The notes: generated by a model not told the origin, from the letters alone. Counted from the stretch's first letter, positions 24,001-33,507 are shown. The stretch is DNA of 64,000 bases from Ketobacter sp036337295 (GCA_036337295.1 JAYZEN010000001.1:930001-994000), one strand, 5' to 3'. A program made the numbers and translations.

Positions 24001-25479
24001 ATGGGCAACAAAATTCTGGTAGGGCCATTACTGGGCCTGGAATCTGAAGAGCTCTACACGGTTTGCTTCAGCACCGACAAAAACGTACAGCAGGCGAAGG
24101 TCAGTCTGAACGGCCACAGTGTGAGCGCGGTTCAGGTAGGCGCCACCAGCAGCAGCCTGTTCTGGCGGGCACAACACGTCGAAGCTCCCCACAGCAGCGC
24201 AAAAGTGGTCCGCTATCATATCCACCTGGACGGCAAGCAGGCCGTTAACGATCACGCTCAAAACGAGTGGAGTTTCTATGTACCCGCCGCTGACGAGAAG
24301 CCGCGCTTCGCTTACGCGTCCTGCAACGGCTTTTCCAGTGCTGACCTGGTGAACAAAACCGAACACCCCTATGCCCTCTGGCAACGCATGCGCGAGGCCC
24401 ACGAAAAAGAACCGTTCGCCCTGCTGCTGATGGGAGGCGACCAACTCTATGCGGACGAAATGTGGGGCAGCGTATCCAGCCTGAAAGCCTGGGGCAAGTT
24501 GCCCCGCTCCAAGAAAACCTCCGGCAACACCCGCTTCACCAAAACCATGCAGCAGCAGGTGGAGCGCTTCTACGACGATCTGTACCGCAGCCGTTGGAGT
24601 GACCCGGACATGGCGTTCATGTACGCCAGCGTGCCCAATGTGATGATGTGGGATGACCACGATATTTTCGACGGCTGGGGCAGTTTCCCCAAGGACATGC
24701 ACGAGTGCAATGTATTCCAGGGCATTTTCCAGATTGCCCGCTCCTACTTTGAGCTGTTCCAGATTCGCTCCCGTCACAACACCAGCCTGTTGAACCCGGC
24801 GGCCGAACACTATGGCTTCGGCTTTGCGTTCCGTGGCTACCATATCCTCGCCCTGGATAACCGGGCAGAACGCACGTTGCAGCAGGTGATGAGCCCGACC
24901 CAATGGCAGGACCTGATCCACTATTTCAACCAGCGCGCCAACAGCGGTCATTTGCTGCTGCTGTCCGCGGTGCCGGTGGTATACCGGGATTTTTCATTCA
25001 CGGAATCCGTGGTGGACGCCACTCCTTGGGAGGAAGAGCTCACCGACGACCTGAAGGATCACTGGCGTGCCAAAGAACACCAATGTGAGCGGGCCCGCCT
25101 GGTGATGCGCCTGCTGGAAAATCACAAGCGGCGCCAGGGCAAAACGGTGATTCTGTCCGGCGATGTTCACATCGGCTGCCTGGGGGTGATCAACGATCGT
25201 GAAGGCGACGGGCATCGCATCCATCAGGTGGTGTCCTCCGGCATCGTACACCCTGCCCCCAGCCGCATTGCCTGGTTGGGCATTATGGCGGTCACAAATG
25301 ATAAAAAAGAGTATCTGACCGAAGATCGCCGCATTGAGATTTCCATGCTGCAGCCCTACCATTCAGACAAATATTTACGCAGTCGCAACTACGTGCAACT
25401 CAAGGAAGGCAGCGACCAGAAACTTTGGGTCACGTGGGAGTGTGAATCCAAAGACAAACCCGTTTATCCTATGGCCTAA
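24001..25479 (+). CDS. PhoD-like metallophosphatase
   Basis: A 492-residue calcineurin-like phosphatase of the PhoD / alkaline phosphatase D type. An N-terminal beta domain (about 1-95) precedes the catalytic core. Metal-binding blocks are LLMGGDQLYADEMWG, MMWDDHDIFDGWGSFP and VILSGDVHIGCLG. No signal peptide is visible, unlike classical secreted PhoD, so it may be cytoplasmic; related cytosolic members are uncharacterised. GGGGGAG precedes the ATG at ideal spacing. It may form an operon with the preceding lactonase-like gene and the YiaW/YiaV pair. Confidence 0.85.
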   Translation: MGNKILVGPLLGLESEELYTVCFSTDKNVQQAKVSLNGHSVSAVQVGATSSSLFWRAQHVEAPHSSAKVVRYHIHLDGKQAVNDHAQNEWSFYVPAADEKPRFAYASCNGFSSADLVNKTEHPYALWQRMREAHEKEPFALLLMGGDQLYADEMWGSVSSLKAWGKLPRSKKTSGNTRFTKTMQQQVERFYDDLYRSRWSDPDMAFMYASVPNVMMWDDHDIFDGWGSFPKDMHECNVFQGIFQIARSYFELFQIRSRHNTSLLNPAAEHYGFGFAFRGYHILALDNRAERTLQQVMSPTQWQDLIHYFNQRANSGHLLLLSAVPVVYRDFSFTESVVDATPWEEELTDDLKDHWRAKEHQCERARLVMRLLENHKRRQGKTVILSGDVHIGCLGVINDREGDGHRIHQVVSSGIVHPAPSRIAWLGIMAVTNDKKEYLTEDRRIEISMLQPYHSDKYLRSRNYVQLKEGSDQKLWVTWECESKDKPVYPMA

Positions 25480-25499
25480 CCTACAGAACCGGAGTCACT

Positions 25500-25835
25500 A
25501 TGCTGGAATACGCAGCGTTATTTGTTTTAATCTTTGTTGCCGTGGTGTTGTTCTACGGCATCATCGCTGTCCACGACATCCCCTATGAGATCGCGAAAGA
25601 ACGTCAGCATCCCCACCAGGATGCCATCAATGTGGCAGGTTGGATCAGCCTGTTGACCTTACACGTGATCTGGCCCTTCCTGTGGATCTGGGCAACCCTC
25701 TACCGACCGGAGCGGGGCTGGGGCTTTAAGGACGGACAAAGTGGCAAAGAACATATCGAGCGCCTGGAGCAACAAGTAGCCCAACTGGCCGAACGCCTGC
25801 AACAACTGGAACAGAAACAGGAGAGCGGCAACTGA
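25500..25835 (+). CDS. yiaW: DUF3302 membrane protein (YiaW-like)
   Basis: A 111-residue inner-membrane protein with two transmembrane segments (FVLIFVAVVLFYGIIAVH near the start and ISLLTLHVIWPFLWIWATLY) and a C-terminal charged coiled coil. The HDIPYEIAKERQHPHQDAI loop matches the DUF3302 family, whose E. coli member is YiaW. As in E. coli, it lies directly before a YiaV-like HlyD protein, with overlapping stop and start (TGATG), so the two probably form a complex. Confidence 0.85.
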   Translation: MLEYAALFVLIFVAVVLFYGIIAVHDIPYEIAKERQHPHQDAINVAGWISLLTLHVIWPFLWIWATLYRPERGWGFKDGQSGKEHIERLEQQVAQLAERLQQLEQKQESGN

Positions 25836-26788
25836 TGGAAACTTTACTGCTGTTGACCTATGGTGCGATTTGTTACTTCGTCTTCAAGGTGTTCAAGGTT
25901 CCGGTGAATAAATGGACCGTGCCTTCCGCCGTGCTCGGCGGTATTGTGCTGGTGGGCGCCCTGGTTACGCTGATGAACTACAACCACCCCTACTCTGAAC
26001 GCGTGCGCAAATATTCCGTCACCACCCCCATCGTGCCGACCGTCAACGGGCGGGTGATCGAGGTACCCGTGACCGCCAACATCATGCTCGAACAAGGGGA
26101 CGTGCTGTTTCGCCTGGACGATACACAATACAAAGCCAAGGTGGAATCCCTCACCGCGCAACTGACCTCTGCCAAGGAAGACCTGGCGCGGGCCACCAAG
26201 CTGGCCAGTACCGGCGCCGGACCCCGTCGCAACCAGGATATTGCCCAGGCCAACGTGGACGACCTCACGGCCCAGTTGATGGGTGCCCAGGACAACCTGG
26301 ATGAAACCGTGGTGCGTGCGCCCACCCGGGGCTACGTGACCCAACTGTTCCTGCATCCAGGGATGATGGCGGTGAGCCTGCCGCTGCGCCCGGTAATGGT
26401 GTTTGTCCACCAGGAAGAGGATCTGTTCGCCGGCTGGTTCCGCCAGAACAACCTGCTGCGCATTGAAGTGGATAATGAAGCGGAGATCGCCTTCGACAGC
26501 ATCCCCGGCCAGGTGTTTACCGGCAAGGTAACACGAGTGCTGCCAGCGACCTTTGAAGGGCAGCTGCAGCCCACCGGCAACCTGATGACGGACCACAATA
26601 TGGCCGGGCGCATTCCGGTCACCATTGAGATCACCGACCCGGATTTTGAGCCTTACCGGGGCCAGGTACCAGGCGGCGCCTTCGGCCAGGCCGCGGTGTA
26701 CAGCGAACACGTTCATCATGTGGCCATCATGCGGAAAATTCTGCTGCGCATGGCCGCCTGGTTGAACTACTTCTTCCCGTTCCATTAA
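25835..26788 (+). CDS. yiaV: HlyD-family membrane fusion protein (YiaV-like)
   Basis: A 317-residue membrane-fusion-type protein. One N-terminal transmembrane segment (about 28-47) leads into a lipoyl half-domain (VNGRVIEVPVTANIMLEQGDVLFRLD), a short alpha hairpin (LTAQLTSAKEDLARATK) and the second lipoyl half (ETVVRAPTRGYVTQLF). A beta barrel and a hydrophobic C-terminus follow. It resembles E. coli YiaV, though somewhat shorter. No transporter gene lies next to it; its partner is the YiaW-like protein. Role unknown; probably envelope maintenance or export. Confidence 0.85.
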   Translation: METLLLLTYGAICYFVFKVFKVPVNKWTVPSAVLGGIVLVGALVTLMNYNHPYSERVRKYSVTTPIVPTVNGRVIEVPVTANIMLEQGDVLFRLDDTQYKAKVESLTAQLTSAKEDLARATKLASTGAGPRRNQDIAQANVDDLTAQLMGAQDNLDETVVRAPTRGYVTQLFLHPGMMAVSLPLRPVMVFVHQEEDLFAGWFRQNNLLRIEVDNEAEIAFDSIPGQVFTGKVTRVLPATFEGQLQPTGNLMTDHNMAGRIPVTIEITDPDFEPYRGQVPGGAFGQAAVYSEHVHHVAIMRKILLRMAAWLNYFFPFH

Positions 26789-26859
26789 GTTCAGATTGCA
26801 TTAAACGGTGCCGCTGGTCACCTCAACCGACCAGCCCTATACGCCATCCTGAATCTGCG

Positions 26860-26885
26860 TTATAAAAACCCTTCCCAATGAAGGG
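26860..26885 (+). promoter_or_regulatory. putative promoter with hairpin before acylase gene
   Basis: TTATAA (26860-26865), a plausible -10 box, is followed at once by a 6-bp inverted repeat, CCCTTC (26869-26874) and GAAGGG (26880-26885), covering the expected transcription start. This may be an operator or a 5' leader hairpin for the acylase gene at 26912. Support is modest. Confidence 0.3.
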
Positions 26886-26911
26886 AATAATAACCACAAG
26901 ACAGGGATTTC

Positions 26912-29449
26912 ATGATGGCTGCACGATACCCAATGGGCGCAGTGGGAGCGCTTGCGCTCCTGCTCTCCACCCTCCCCCTCACCGGCTGCCCCAAAAAGCA
27001 ACTGGTGACCTTCGATACCGATGGCGTTCTCAACGCCAAGATTCGCCGCACCGACTACGGTGTTCCCCACATCAAAGCGGACAACCTGGAAAGCCTGGCC
27101 TTCGGCATCGGCTATGCGTTTTCAGAGGACAATGCCTGCATGCTGCTGGACATCGTAGCCCGTTACAACAGCCGGCGCTCGCAGTACTATGGCCCGGACA
27201 AAGTGCCCGGTTCCGGTGACAGTGCCAACCTGATTACGGATTTCAGTTATCTGGCCCTGGGTATTCGTGAACAGGCGGAAGCGGGTTACGCTCAGCTCAG
27301 CGACAACACCAAAGCCATGTTGTCCGGCTACAGCAAAGGCTTTAACCACTACCTGGACCATACCGGCAGCGCACACCTGGACCCGCAATGTGCCGGCCAG
27401 CCCTGGGTCCAGCCCATCGACGACCTGGACATGCTGACCGCGCTGCTGGGTACGGCGTTACTGCCCGGCTCGGGAAACTTTCTGGCCCCCATCTTCCTGG
27501 CGGCCCCTCCCAACACCAGTTATCTTCCCACTCCGGTCACCCCGGCGAACAGCGCCGCTCTCCGTCCTGAGCGGACGTTACCCCAAGTGGATGCCCAGGC
27601 CGTGGTTCAGCAAGCCACTTTGCCCTCCAATCCCGGTGCCAACCCGCAGGAACTGGGTTCCAATGCCTGGGCCATTGGTGGGGATCTCAGCGCCAATGGC
27701 CGTGGCCTGCTGCTGGCCAACCCCCACTTCCCCCATACCGGCATTCTGCGCTTCTGGCAGTTCCACTCCACCATCCCCGGCGTGCTGGATGTACTGGGGG
27801 CTTCCCTCTCCGGCACACCGGGCATGGTGAACCTGGGTTTCAACAAGCACCTGGCCTGGTCCCACACCTACTCCACCGCGGAGCACTTTATTGTCTACCA
27901 ACTGGACTTGGCTGACAGCGATCCATCCGGCATGACCTATCTGGTGGACGGCGAACCCCGCACCATCGAGCAACGGACCCTGACGCTGAATGTGGCGGTG
28001 GGGCCCAATATGGTGATGCCGTTTTCGAAGACGGTGTACTACAGCGACTTTGGCCCCATGCTGGTGGCGCCGGAGGTGCTGCCCTGGGGCAACGACCAAC
28101 AGGGTCGCTTCGTGGCCTACAGCATCAAAGACGTGAACAAGGAAAACTTCGACATTGTGGACCATTGGATGGCCATGAACCTGGCCCGCAATATGGAGGA
28201 ATTCAAGCAAAGCTTTGTGAATTTCGACGGCGTGCTGTTCAACAACACCCTGGCGGTGGACCGGGTGGGCAACAGCTTCTATATCGACGATTCCACGGTG
28301 CCGGGTTTATCTGCGGTGGCGGAACAGGCATTGCGAACCGACCCCACCCTGAAACAGGCACGGGAGCTGCTGGGGTTTTCGGTGTTACCGGGCAACGCCT
28401 CCGTGTTTGATTTCAGCGGGCCGGTGCCGTACGAACGCGCGCCCAAACTGGAGCGCCGTGATTTCGTGCAGAACTCCAACGACAGCTACTGGCTGACCAA
28501 TCCCGCGGAGCCCCTCGTCGACCACTCCATTCTGTACGGCAAAACCGGTGTGACCCAGAGCCTGCGCTCCCGCATGTCACAGGCCATGTTGCGGGACAGC
28601 ACAGGGCCCGATGGCCGCTTTAACCTGGACGACCTGCAGGCGGTCCTGTTCAGCGAGCGGGCCTATCTGGCGGAAGCGGTGTTGGCGGACCTGGTGACCC
28701 TGTGCCAAGCCCAGGGTGACACGCCGGTTGAAGTGGAGACAAGCGTGGAAGATGAAACCACCACCGTGGCGGTGAACATTGCCGACGCCTGTTCCAGCTT
28801 GAGCCAGTGGGACGGCCGCTACCAAAAAGACCGGCGCGGTGCCCATATGTTCCGGGAGTTTGCCCAGCAATTCGCTTTGGCGCCGCAATGGGTTAACCCG
28901 TTTGACGCCAACGATCCCACCAACACCCCCAACACCCTGGCCCCCAACCCCAGCGTGCTGCAGCAACTGGCCAAAGCGGTACTGGTGCTGGAGGCGGCCG
29001 GCGTAGCGCCGGATGCCACCCTGGGAGAGGTTCAGTTTGTGGAATACACCCAGCCGGACGGCACCCCCAGCGGCGAGAAGCTGCCCTGGGAAGGGGCCAA
29101 TAACGTGGAAGGTGGCTTTAACGTATTTCGTTCCATTGACGAGGACAGTTCCCTGATCCCCAGACATGTGTATCCGCCCCTTCCCGGCAGCCAGATCAGT
29201 GCGGAAGGGCAAGGCTATCAGGTCTCACAGGGCAGCAGTTGGATCATGTTGGTGAACTTCACCCGCAAAGGGCCAGTGGCGCGCGGCCTGATGACCTATT
29301 CCCAGTCCATCGACCCCCGCTCACCCCATCGTGATGACCAGACACGGCTATATTCTGAAGCGCCCCGGTTGCGCCCGCTGTACTTCTCGGAAAAAGACAT
29401 CCGGGCACACACCATCAGCGAAGTAAACCTGAGTTACCCATTGCCCTGA
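26912..29449 (+). CDS. penicillin/AHL acylase-family Ntn hydrolase (lipoprotein)
   Basis: An 845-residue precursor of the S45 penicillin-amidase family. The N-terminus has a lipobox (LPLTGC). The alpha-chain region contains IRRTDYGVPHIKADNLESLA and FGIGYAFSEDNACMLLD. Autocleavage is expected before Ser ~250 in QELGSNAWAIGG, which becomes the catalytic N-terminus of the beta chain. The oxyanion Asn is in FVQNSNDSYWLTN. The sequence is closer in pattern to AHL and aculeacin-type acylases than to penicillin G acylase, so it may remove acyl chains from lipid-like amides. It stands alone, ending 13 bp from a convergent cyclase gene. Confidence 0.9.
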   Translation: MMAARYPMGAVGALALLLSTLPLTGCPKKQLVTFDTDGVLNAKIRRTDYGVPHIKADNLESLAFGIGYAFSEDNACMLLDIVARYNSRRSQYYGPDKVPGSGDSANLITDFSYLALGIREQAEAGYAQLSDNTKAMLSGYSKGFNHYLDHTGSAHLDPQCAGQPWVQPIDDLDMLTALLGTALLPGSGNFLAPIFLAAPPNTSYLPTPVTPANSAALRPERTLPQVDAQAVVQQATLPSNPGANPQELGSNAWAIGGDLSANGRGLLLANPHFPHTGILRFWQFHSTIPGVLDVLGASLSGTPGMVNLGFNKHLAWSHTYSTAEHFIVYQLDLADSDPSGMTYLVDGEPRTIEQRTLTLNVAVGPNMVMPFSKTVYYSDFGPMLVAPEVLPWGNDQQGRFVAYSIKDVNKENFDIVDHWMAMNLARNMEEFKQSFVNFDGVLFNNTLAVDRVGNSFYIDDSTVPGLSAVAEQALRTDPTLKQARELLGFSVLPGNASVFDFSGPVPYERAPKLERRDFVQNSNDSYWLTNPAEPLVDHSILYGKTGVTQSLRSRMSQAMLRDSTGPDGRFNLDDLQAVLFSERAYLAEAVLADLVTLCQAQGDTPVEVETSVEDETTTVAVNIADACSSLSQWDGRYQKDRRGAHMFREFAQQFALAPQWVNPFDANDPTNTPNTLAPNPSVLQQLAKAVLVLEAAGVAPDATLGEVQFVEYTQPDGTPSGEKLPWEGANNVEGGFNVFRSIDEDSSLIPRHVYPPLPGSQISAEGQGYQVSQGSSWIMLVNFTRKGPVARGLMTYSQSIDPRSPHRDDQTRLYSEAPRLRPLYFSEKDIRAHTISEVNLSYPLP

Positions 29450-29462
29450 GGGAGCCACGTGC

Positions 29463-30638
29463 TCATTCACCGTCAATGACAACCTGGTTGCGGCCGGCGT
29501 CCTTGGCCCGATACATGGCCCGGTCCGCCCGCCGCAACAGTTCGTCCACATCCATATGCACGTCACCCTCATTACAGACCAGGCCGAAGCTGCCGGTCAG
29601 CGTCAGCCGTTCACCACTCTCCAGTACCACGTTGGTGGATTCCAGTTGCTGGCGACAGCGCTCCGCCAAACGACGGGCGCCCTCCCGATCGGTTCCGGGC
29701 AGCACAATCAGAAATTCTTCTCCGCCATAGCGCCCCACCCGATCGTTCTGGCGCAAACTCTGTTGCAGGGCATCGGCGGCGGCAATCAAGGCGTAATCGC
29801 CGGCTTCATGCCCCTTGTCGTCGTTGATGGTTTTGAAATTATCCAGGTCCACCATCAGCAGGGACAGGGCCGGTCCTTTCTTGCGACTGCGCTCCTGTTC
29901 CTGCTCCAGGTGCACCAGGATACTGCGCCGGTTGAACAGGCCGGTGAGCGGATCGGTAATGCTCAGCAGGCGCACTCTTTCCTCCCGATCCCGCCAACGG
30001 CGCAACACCAGATAGGAGACAAAGATCAAAAAGATCATATGGGGGAAGGTGAACAGATACAGCTGGAACACACTGAACGCCGACGGCGCGACCAGTTGGC
30101 GGGCACCCTCAGCGAAAATGGGTGCATAGGGCCACAGTTGCCAGGCGGCGCCAAAGGACAGCACCAACTGTATGATCACGGACACCAACAGCGCCAGCAT
30201 CACCGCCGTGCGATTGAAGAAGATGAACCCCACCACCGGAGCGCCCACCAGGACCGAGCCCACCGGTAACGACAGCGTCCCAATGTGATAGCTGAAATAA
30301 CTGAGCGAAAGCGCGAAGTAAAGGGAGGCCACATACTCAAACAACACGCTGTCGCCTTTGAGGCGATGCATCAGGTAGGTGCTGATGATCAACAACACCG
30401 ACAAACCGATAAAGCCATAGAACCAGGGGATCTGCCGGGCCAGGTAGGCACTGTCCACCCAGACACTTTCATTGCCCGGCAGCAGCAGGAACTCGGCGAG
30501 AACAGCATAATGCAAGTACAGCAGCCCGGTGACCACGCCCAATAGCATGGACTTGGAACTGGACTGCCACTCCAGAGGATTGCCTATGTGACGATTCAAC
30601 TTTGCAGTGAATCGTTTTGTGCGCTTGAACAAAGTCAT
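29463..30638 (-). CDS. membrane-bound GGDEF diguanylate cyclase (tandem copy A)
   Basis: A 391-residue cyclase. The first ~200 residues contain about six transmembrane segments, with a distinctive VGSVLVGAPVVGFIFFNRTAVM stretch shared with the neighbouring copy. The GGDEF domain begins near residue 228 (DPLTGLFNRRSIL). GGEEF is near 305, preceded five residues earlier by the RxxD inhibitory site RQND. It makes cyclic di-GMP and is likely feedback-inhibited. It is 49 bp downstream of its paralogue on the same strand. Confidence 0.92.
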   Translation of the reverse strand: MTLFKRTKRFTAKLNRHIGNPLEWQSSSKSMLLGVVTGLLYLHYAVLAEFLLLPGNESVWVDSAYLARQIPWFYGFIGLSVLLIISTYLMHRLKGDSVLFEYVASLYFALSLSYFSYHIGTLSLPVGSVLVGAPVVGFIFFNRTAVMLALLVSVIIQLVLSFGAAWQLWPYAPIFAEGARQLVAPSAFSVFQLYLFTFPHMIFLIFVSYLVLRRWRDREERVRLLSITDPLTGLFNRRSILVHLEQEQERSRKKGPALSLLMVDLDNFKTINDDKGHEAGDYALIAAADALQQSLRQNDRVGRYGGEEFLIVLPGTDREGARRLAERCRQQLESTNVVLESGERLTLTGSFGLVCNEGDVHMDVDELLRRADRAMYRAKDAGRNQVVIDGE

Positions 30639-30687
30639 TTACGCCCCAATTGTATCGTTGTTCAAATTCCAGGATGTGCAGCAAAGC

Positions 30688-31860
30688 TCAGGCGGCGATC
30701 ACCAACCGGTCGCGGCCGGCGTCTTTGGCCTGGTACAACGCCAGATCCGCCTGTTTGATCAGGCGGTCCACCGTGATGGGCTCGGACACCGCGTTACAAC
30801 TCATCCCCAGACTGGCAGACAACGAAATTTCCGCGCCATTGGGCAGCGTCAGCTCCACGGCAGCAATGGCACCCCGCACCCGCTCGGCCAACAGCTTCGC
30901 CTGTGCGGCGTCGAGCCCCGGCAGCACCACCAGAAACTCCTCACCGCCATAGCGCCCCACGTGATCGTGCTGACGCACCGCCCGGCATAACGCTTCAGCA
31001 GCGGATACCAGGGCCCGGTCACCCACATCATGTCCCCATTCATCATTGATGCGTTTGAAGTGATCCAGGTCCACCATGACAATGGAAAGCGGCAGCTGTT
31101 TGGCCGCACAGTCCGCCACTTCCAGCTCCAGCAGAGACATGATGTGGCGGCGATTCACCAACCCGGTAAGGGCGTCGGTGCGGCTCAGCAAGGTCACTTC
31201 CTGTTCCCGCATGCGCCAGCGCTGCAACACATAATAAGCCAATGCAAAAATGAATAGAATGTGCGGCATGGCCAGTGTCCAGTAGGAAATCACCCATACC
31301 GTTGCCATATTGCCGTCGGGGCCCATCATATTCCGCGCCACCGGCGCATAGGGCAACCAGCCGGCATCGGTGGCGGCACTGAGGGCGAACAGCAGCAACA
31401 GGCTGGTACCAAAGGCAATGGCCACCGGCCAACGGTTCAACAGAATAAAGCCCACCACCGGGGCTCCCACCAGCACCACCCCCACCGGGATCGACATCAG
31501 GCCCACGCAGTATCCGTAGTACACATGGGTCAGGCCGAAATACAGACACCCCATGTATTCATAGAGCACGTTATCCTGATAGCGCCGCGGCGCCAGTTGC
31601 GCCACCATCAGCAAGACGATCGTCAGCGCCGTCAGCCACACATAGAACACGCTGTGATAGGCCACCTGCGCCAGGTCAAACCAGGGTGCCATCGCATCAA
31701 TTTTCTGTGCCGCCAGCACAAACAGAAGGTAAAAAACCTGGTCGAAGAGATACATCCACAACAACAGAGCGGCCTTGCGGGCGGCACTCCACTCCAGTGG
31801 GTCACTGACGAATTGAGACAACTTTTCGTTTATGTTCATCGGGCTACGCTTGCTGTGCAC
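30688..31860 (-). CDS. membrane-bound GGDEF diguanylate cyclase (tandem copy B)
   Basis: A 390-residue cyclase, paralogue of copy A with the same topology and the shared VVLVGAPVVGFILLNR motif. GGEEF is near 303 with RxxD (RQHD) five residues before it. Two starts are possible. GTG 31860 gives an N-terminus that aligns residue-for-residue with copy A (KL at 13-14, then DPLEWS against NPLEWQ). ATG 31839 also lacks a good ribosome site; I keep GTG for the alignment. An inverted repeat surrounding an A/T-rich -10-like site lies 32-59 bp upstream. Confidence 0.9.
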   Translation of the reverse strand: MHSKRSPMNINEKLSQFVSDPLEWSAARKAALLLWMYLFDQVFYLLFVLAAQKIDAMAPWFDLAQVAYHSVFYVWLTALTIVLLMVAQLAPRRYQDNVLYEYMGCLYFGLTHVYYGYCVGLMSIPVGVVLVGAPVVGFILLNRWPVAIAFGTSLLLLFALSAATDAGWLPYAPVARNMMGPDGNMATVWVISYWTLAMPHILFIFALAYYVLQRWRMREQEVTLLSRTDALTGLVNRRHIMSLLELEVADCAAKQLPLSIVMVDLDHFKRINDEWGHDVGDRALVSAAEALCRAVRQHDHVGRYGGEEFLVVLPGLDAAQAKLLAERVRGAIAAVELTLPNGAEISLSASLGMSCNAVSEPITVDRLIKQADLALYQAKDAGRDRLVIAA

Positions 31861-31891
31861 TTACGTATACTTTTTAGCCCGGATTGTGGAG

Positions 31892-31919
31892 ACACGCAGT
31901 TATAAATTGGTGTGCGTGT
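31892..31919 (-). promoter_or_regulatory. inverted repeat around a putative -10 box upstream of cyclase copy B
   Basis: ACACGCA (31892-31898) and TGCGTGT (31913-31919) flank a 14-bp A/T-rich spacer that reads TATAAC on the minus strand, a plausible -10 element for the cyclase gene starting at 31860. The arrangement (palindrome straddling the -10) is like the one before the cyclase at 5514, although the arm sequences differ. Confidence 0.4.
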
Positions 31920-31999
31920 TTTGCGATAAGTAAGTTGCCGATTACCAAAAACGCACCAAGAAACCATGCAGTTTCAGAATTATGGTCTACGCAATCCGA

Positions 32000-33469
32000 T
32001 TAGGGGAAAGGTCTGTCCAGAAAGGTCAATATGCGCTGCTCCTGATCGTCGTAGAACGGGTTATAGCGCAGTCGCATCAGTTGGTTCAAGGGCACCTGCA
32101 GAATACCCCGCTCCCCCCTCAGGGTTACATTGCCCAGGGACTGGGGCCGCCCTTCCAGGGCCGGCACATCGCCATACACCGGATCAGAGGGGGCGAAGGG
32201 CAGGGCCACGTGGGAAAGCGAGTACAGGGATGCGGGCCAGGCCAGCTCCGTTTGCTGCTCCATCACCTGGTCTGCCCCCGCCGCCTTGATCTGGCGCACC
32301 AGGCGGGCGGAACCCGTGGGCCCATTGGTCAACACTTCCACCCGGTAAGGCAGGGTCTGCGCCAGCAGCTGCTCCACCACCGCCACGGCGTGCGGGGCAA
32401 ACAGGAAGCGGGTATTGGATTCCTGATTGACATCGTACATCACCAATTGATATTGGTCGCCGGACAGTTTACCCATCAGCCCCTGCACCGTGGCCGCCAC
32501 GGACACGGTGGCATCCACCGCCGAGGTGAACACCTGGGTGGGCGGAAACCGCTCCAATTGACGCGCCTGCCGGGCCTGTTCCAGCCGTTGGGTGATGCTT
32601 TGCGTGAGCCGGTACACCTGCTCGGCCGCGTTAAGGCTAAACGAATTGTATTTGAAGGGATCGTACTCCGGCTGCACGGACTGCCAGGCCAGTTTCCCGA
32701 ATCCGGGCAGCGCTGCCAGCCGCCGTTGCCAGGGCGCCAGTTCCGCCAGCCGGGAAACACCAATGGCGGGGGAAATCAGCACCAGTCGGGCAACCGCCGG
32801 TAGAGGCTGCGCTGGCGATGCCTGCAGCACATCCAGGGCATAATCCACCGCCAGGGCCGCACCATTGGAATAACCCACCATATGGATGGGGAGCGCCGGC
32901 GCCAGGCTCTGCCGTAAATGACGCATCGCCAACCGGACCGCCGCGCGGAAATCCTCAGCGCTGGCATTGAGCAGGCTGCTGGGTACGGTGCCATGCCCCG
33001 GCAAACGCAGCACCACCACATGATAGCCATGCCGGTTCAGGCTCCTGGCCAGGGTCAACAAGCTGTAAGGCGAATCCGACAGGCCGTGCAGCAGCAACAC
33101 GCCACCGCGGGGCTCGGTTGCCGTTAATTCCAGGGTACGATTGCCGTTTTCCGGATACGCAGTGGGGTCCACCCGGCTGCCATGCCGGTAGCGACTCAAC
33201 TCCGGCAGGGGGCCGGGGGCTGAATAGATCGTCTGTTCCAGCTCAGCGAACAGCTCGGCTTCCAATTGCTGGTATTGGGCCAGGGACTGAAAGTCGCGGT
33301 GTCGGCGATGATCGTATTCCTGCTGCAGGACCACCTCATGCCAGCGCTCCAGGTCCGGGCGGGAATCCACCACATAGCCCAGCAGCAGAGCGCCACCGGC
33401 CAGCAATCCCAACACCCAGTACAGGCAGGCCAGCATCAGGTGTCGCAGCAGCGGCTTCACGTGTTTCAT
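32000..33469 (-). CDS. membrane-anchored alpha/beta hydrolase (lipase-like)
   Basis: A 489-residue protein with one N-terminal transmembrane anchor (LMLACLYWVLGLLAGGALLLGYV). A helical spacer and a serine-hydrolase domain from about 135 follow: VLLLHGLSDSPYSLL (oxyanion), LRLPGHGTVP, and nucleophile GYSNGAA. The monoacylglycerol-lipase-like core is followed by a longer C-terminal region than usual. It probably faces the periplasm. Start is ATG 33469; the upstream ATG 33490 lies inside the terminator of the preceding gene. No strong ribosome site is seen. Confidence 0.82.
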   Translation of the reverse strand: MKHVKPLLRHLMLACLYWVLGLLAGGALLLGYVVDSRPDLERWHEVVLQQEYDHRRHRDFQSLAQYQQLEAELFAELEQTIYSAPGPLPELSRYRHGSRVDPTAYPENGNRTLELTATEPRGGVLLLHGLSDSPYSLLTLARSLNRHGYHVVVLRLPGHGTVPSSLLNASAEDFRAAVRLAMRHLRQSLAPALPIHMVGYSNGAALAVDYALDVLQASPAQPLPAVARLVLISPAIGVSRLAELAPWQRRLAALPGFGKLAWQSVQPEYDPFKYNSFSLNAAEQVYRLTQSITQRLEQARQARQLERFPPTQVFTSAVDATVSVAATVQGLMGKLSGDQYQLVMYDVNQESNTRFLFAPHAVAVVEQLLAQTLPYRVEVLTNGPTGSARLVRQIKAAGADQVMEQQTELAWPASLYSLSHVALPFAPSDPVYGDVPALEGRPQSLGNVTLRGERGILQVPLNQLMRLRYNPFYDDQEQRILTFLDRPFP

Positions 33470-33480
33470 ACCCGGCAAGA

Positions 33481-33507
33481 AAAAGCCCATTGAGATCAAT
33501 GGGCTTT
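33481..33507 (-). terminator. Rho-independent terminator of the VOC gene
   Basis: A 12-bp perfect inverted repeat (AAAGCCCATTGA / TCAATGGGCTTT) followed on the minus strand by TTCTT lies 10 bases after the VOC-family stop. It separates that gene from the downstream lipase-like gene. Confidence 0.82.
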
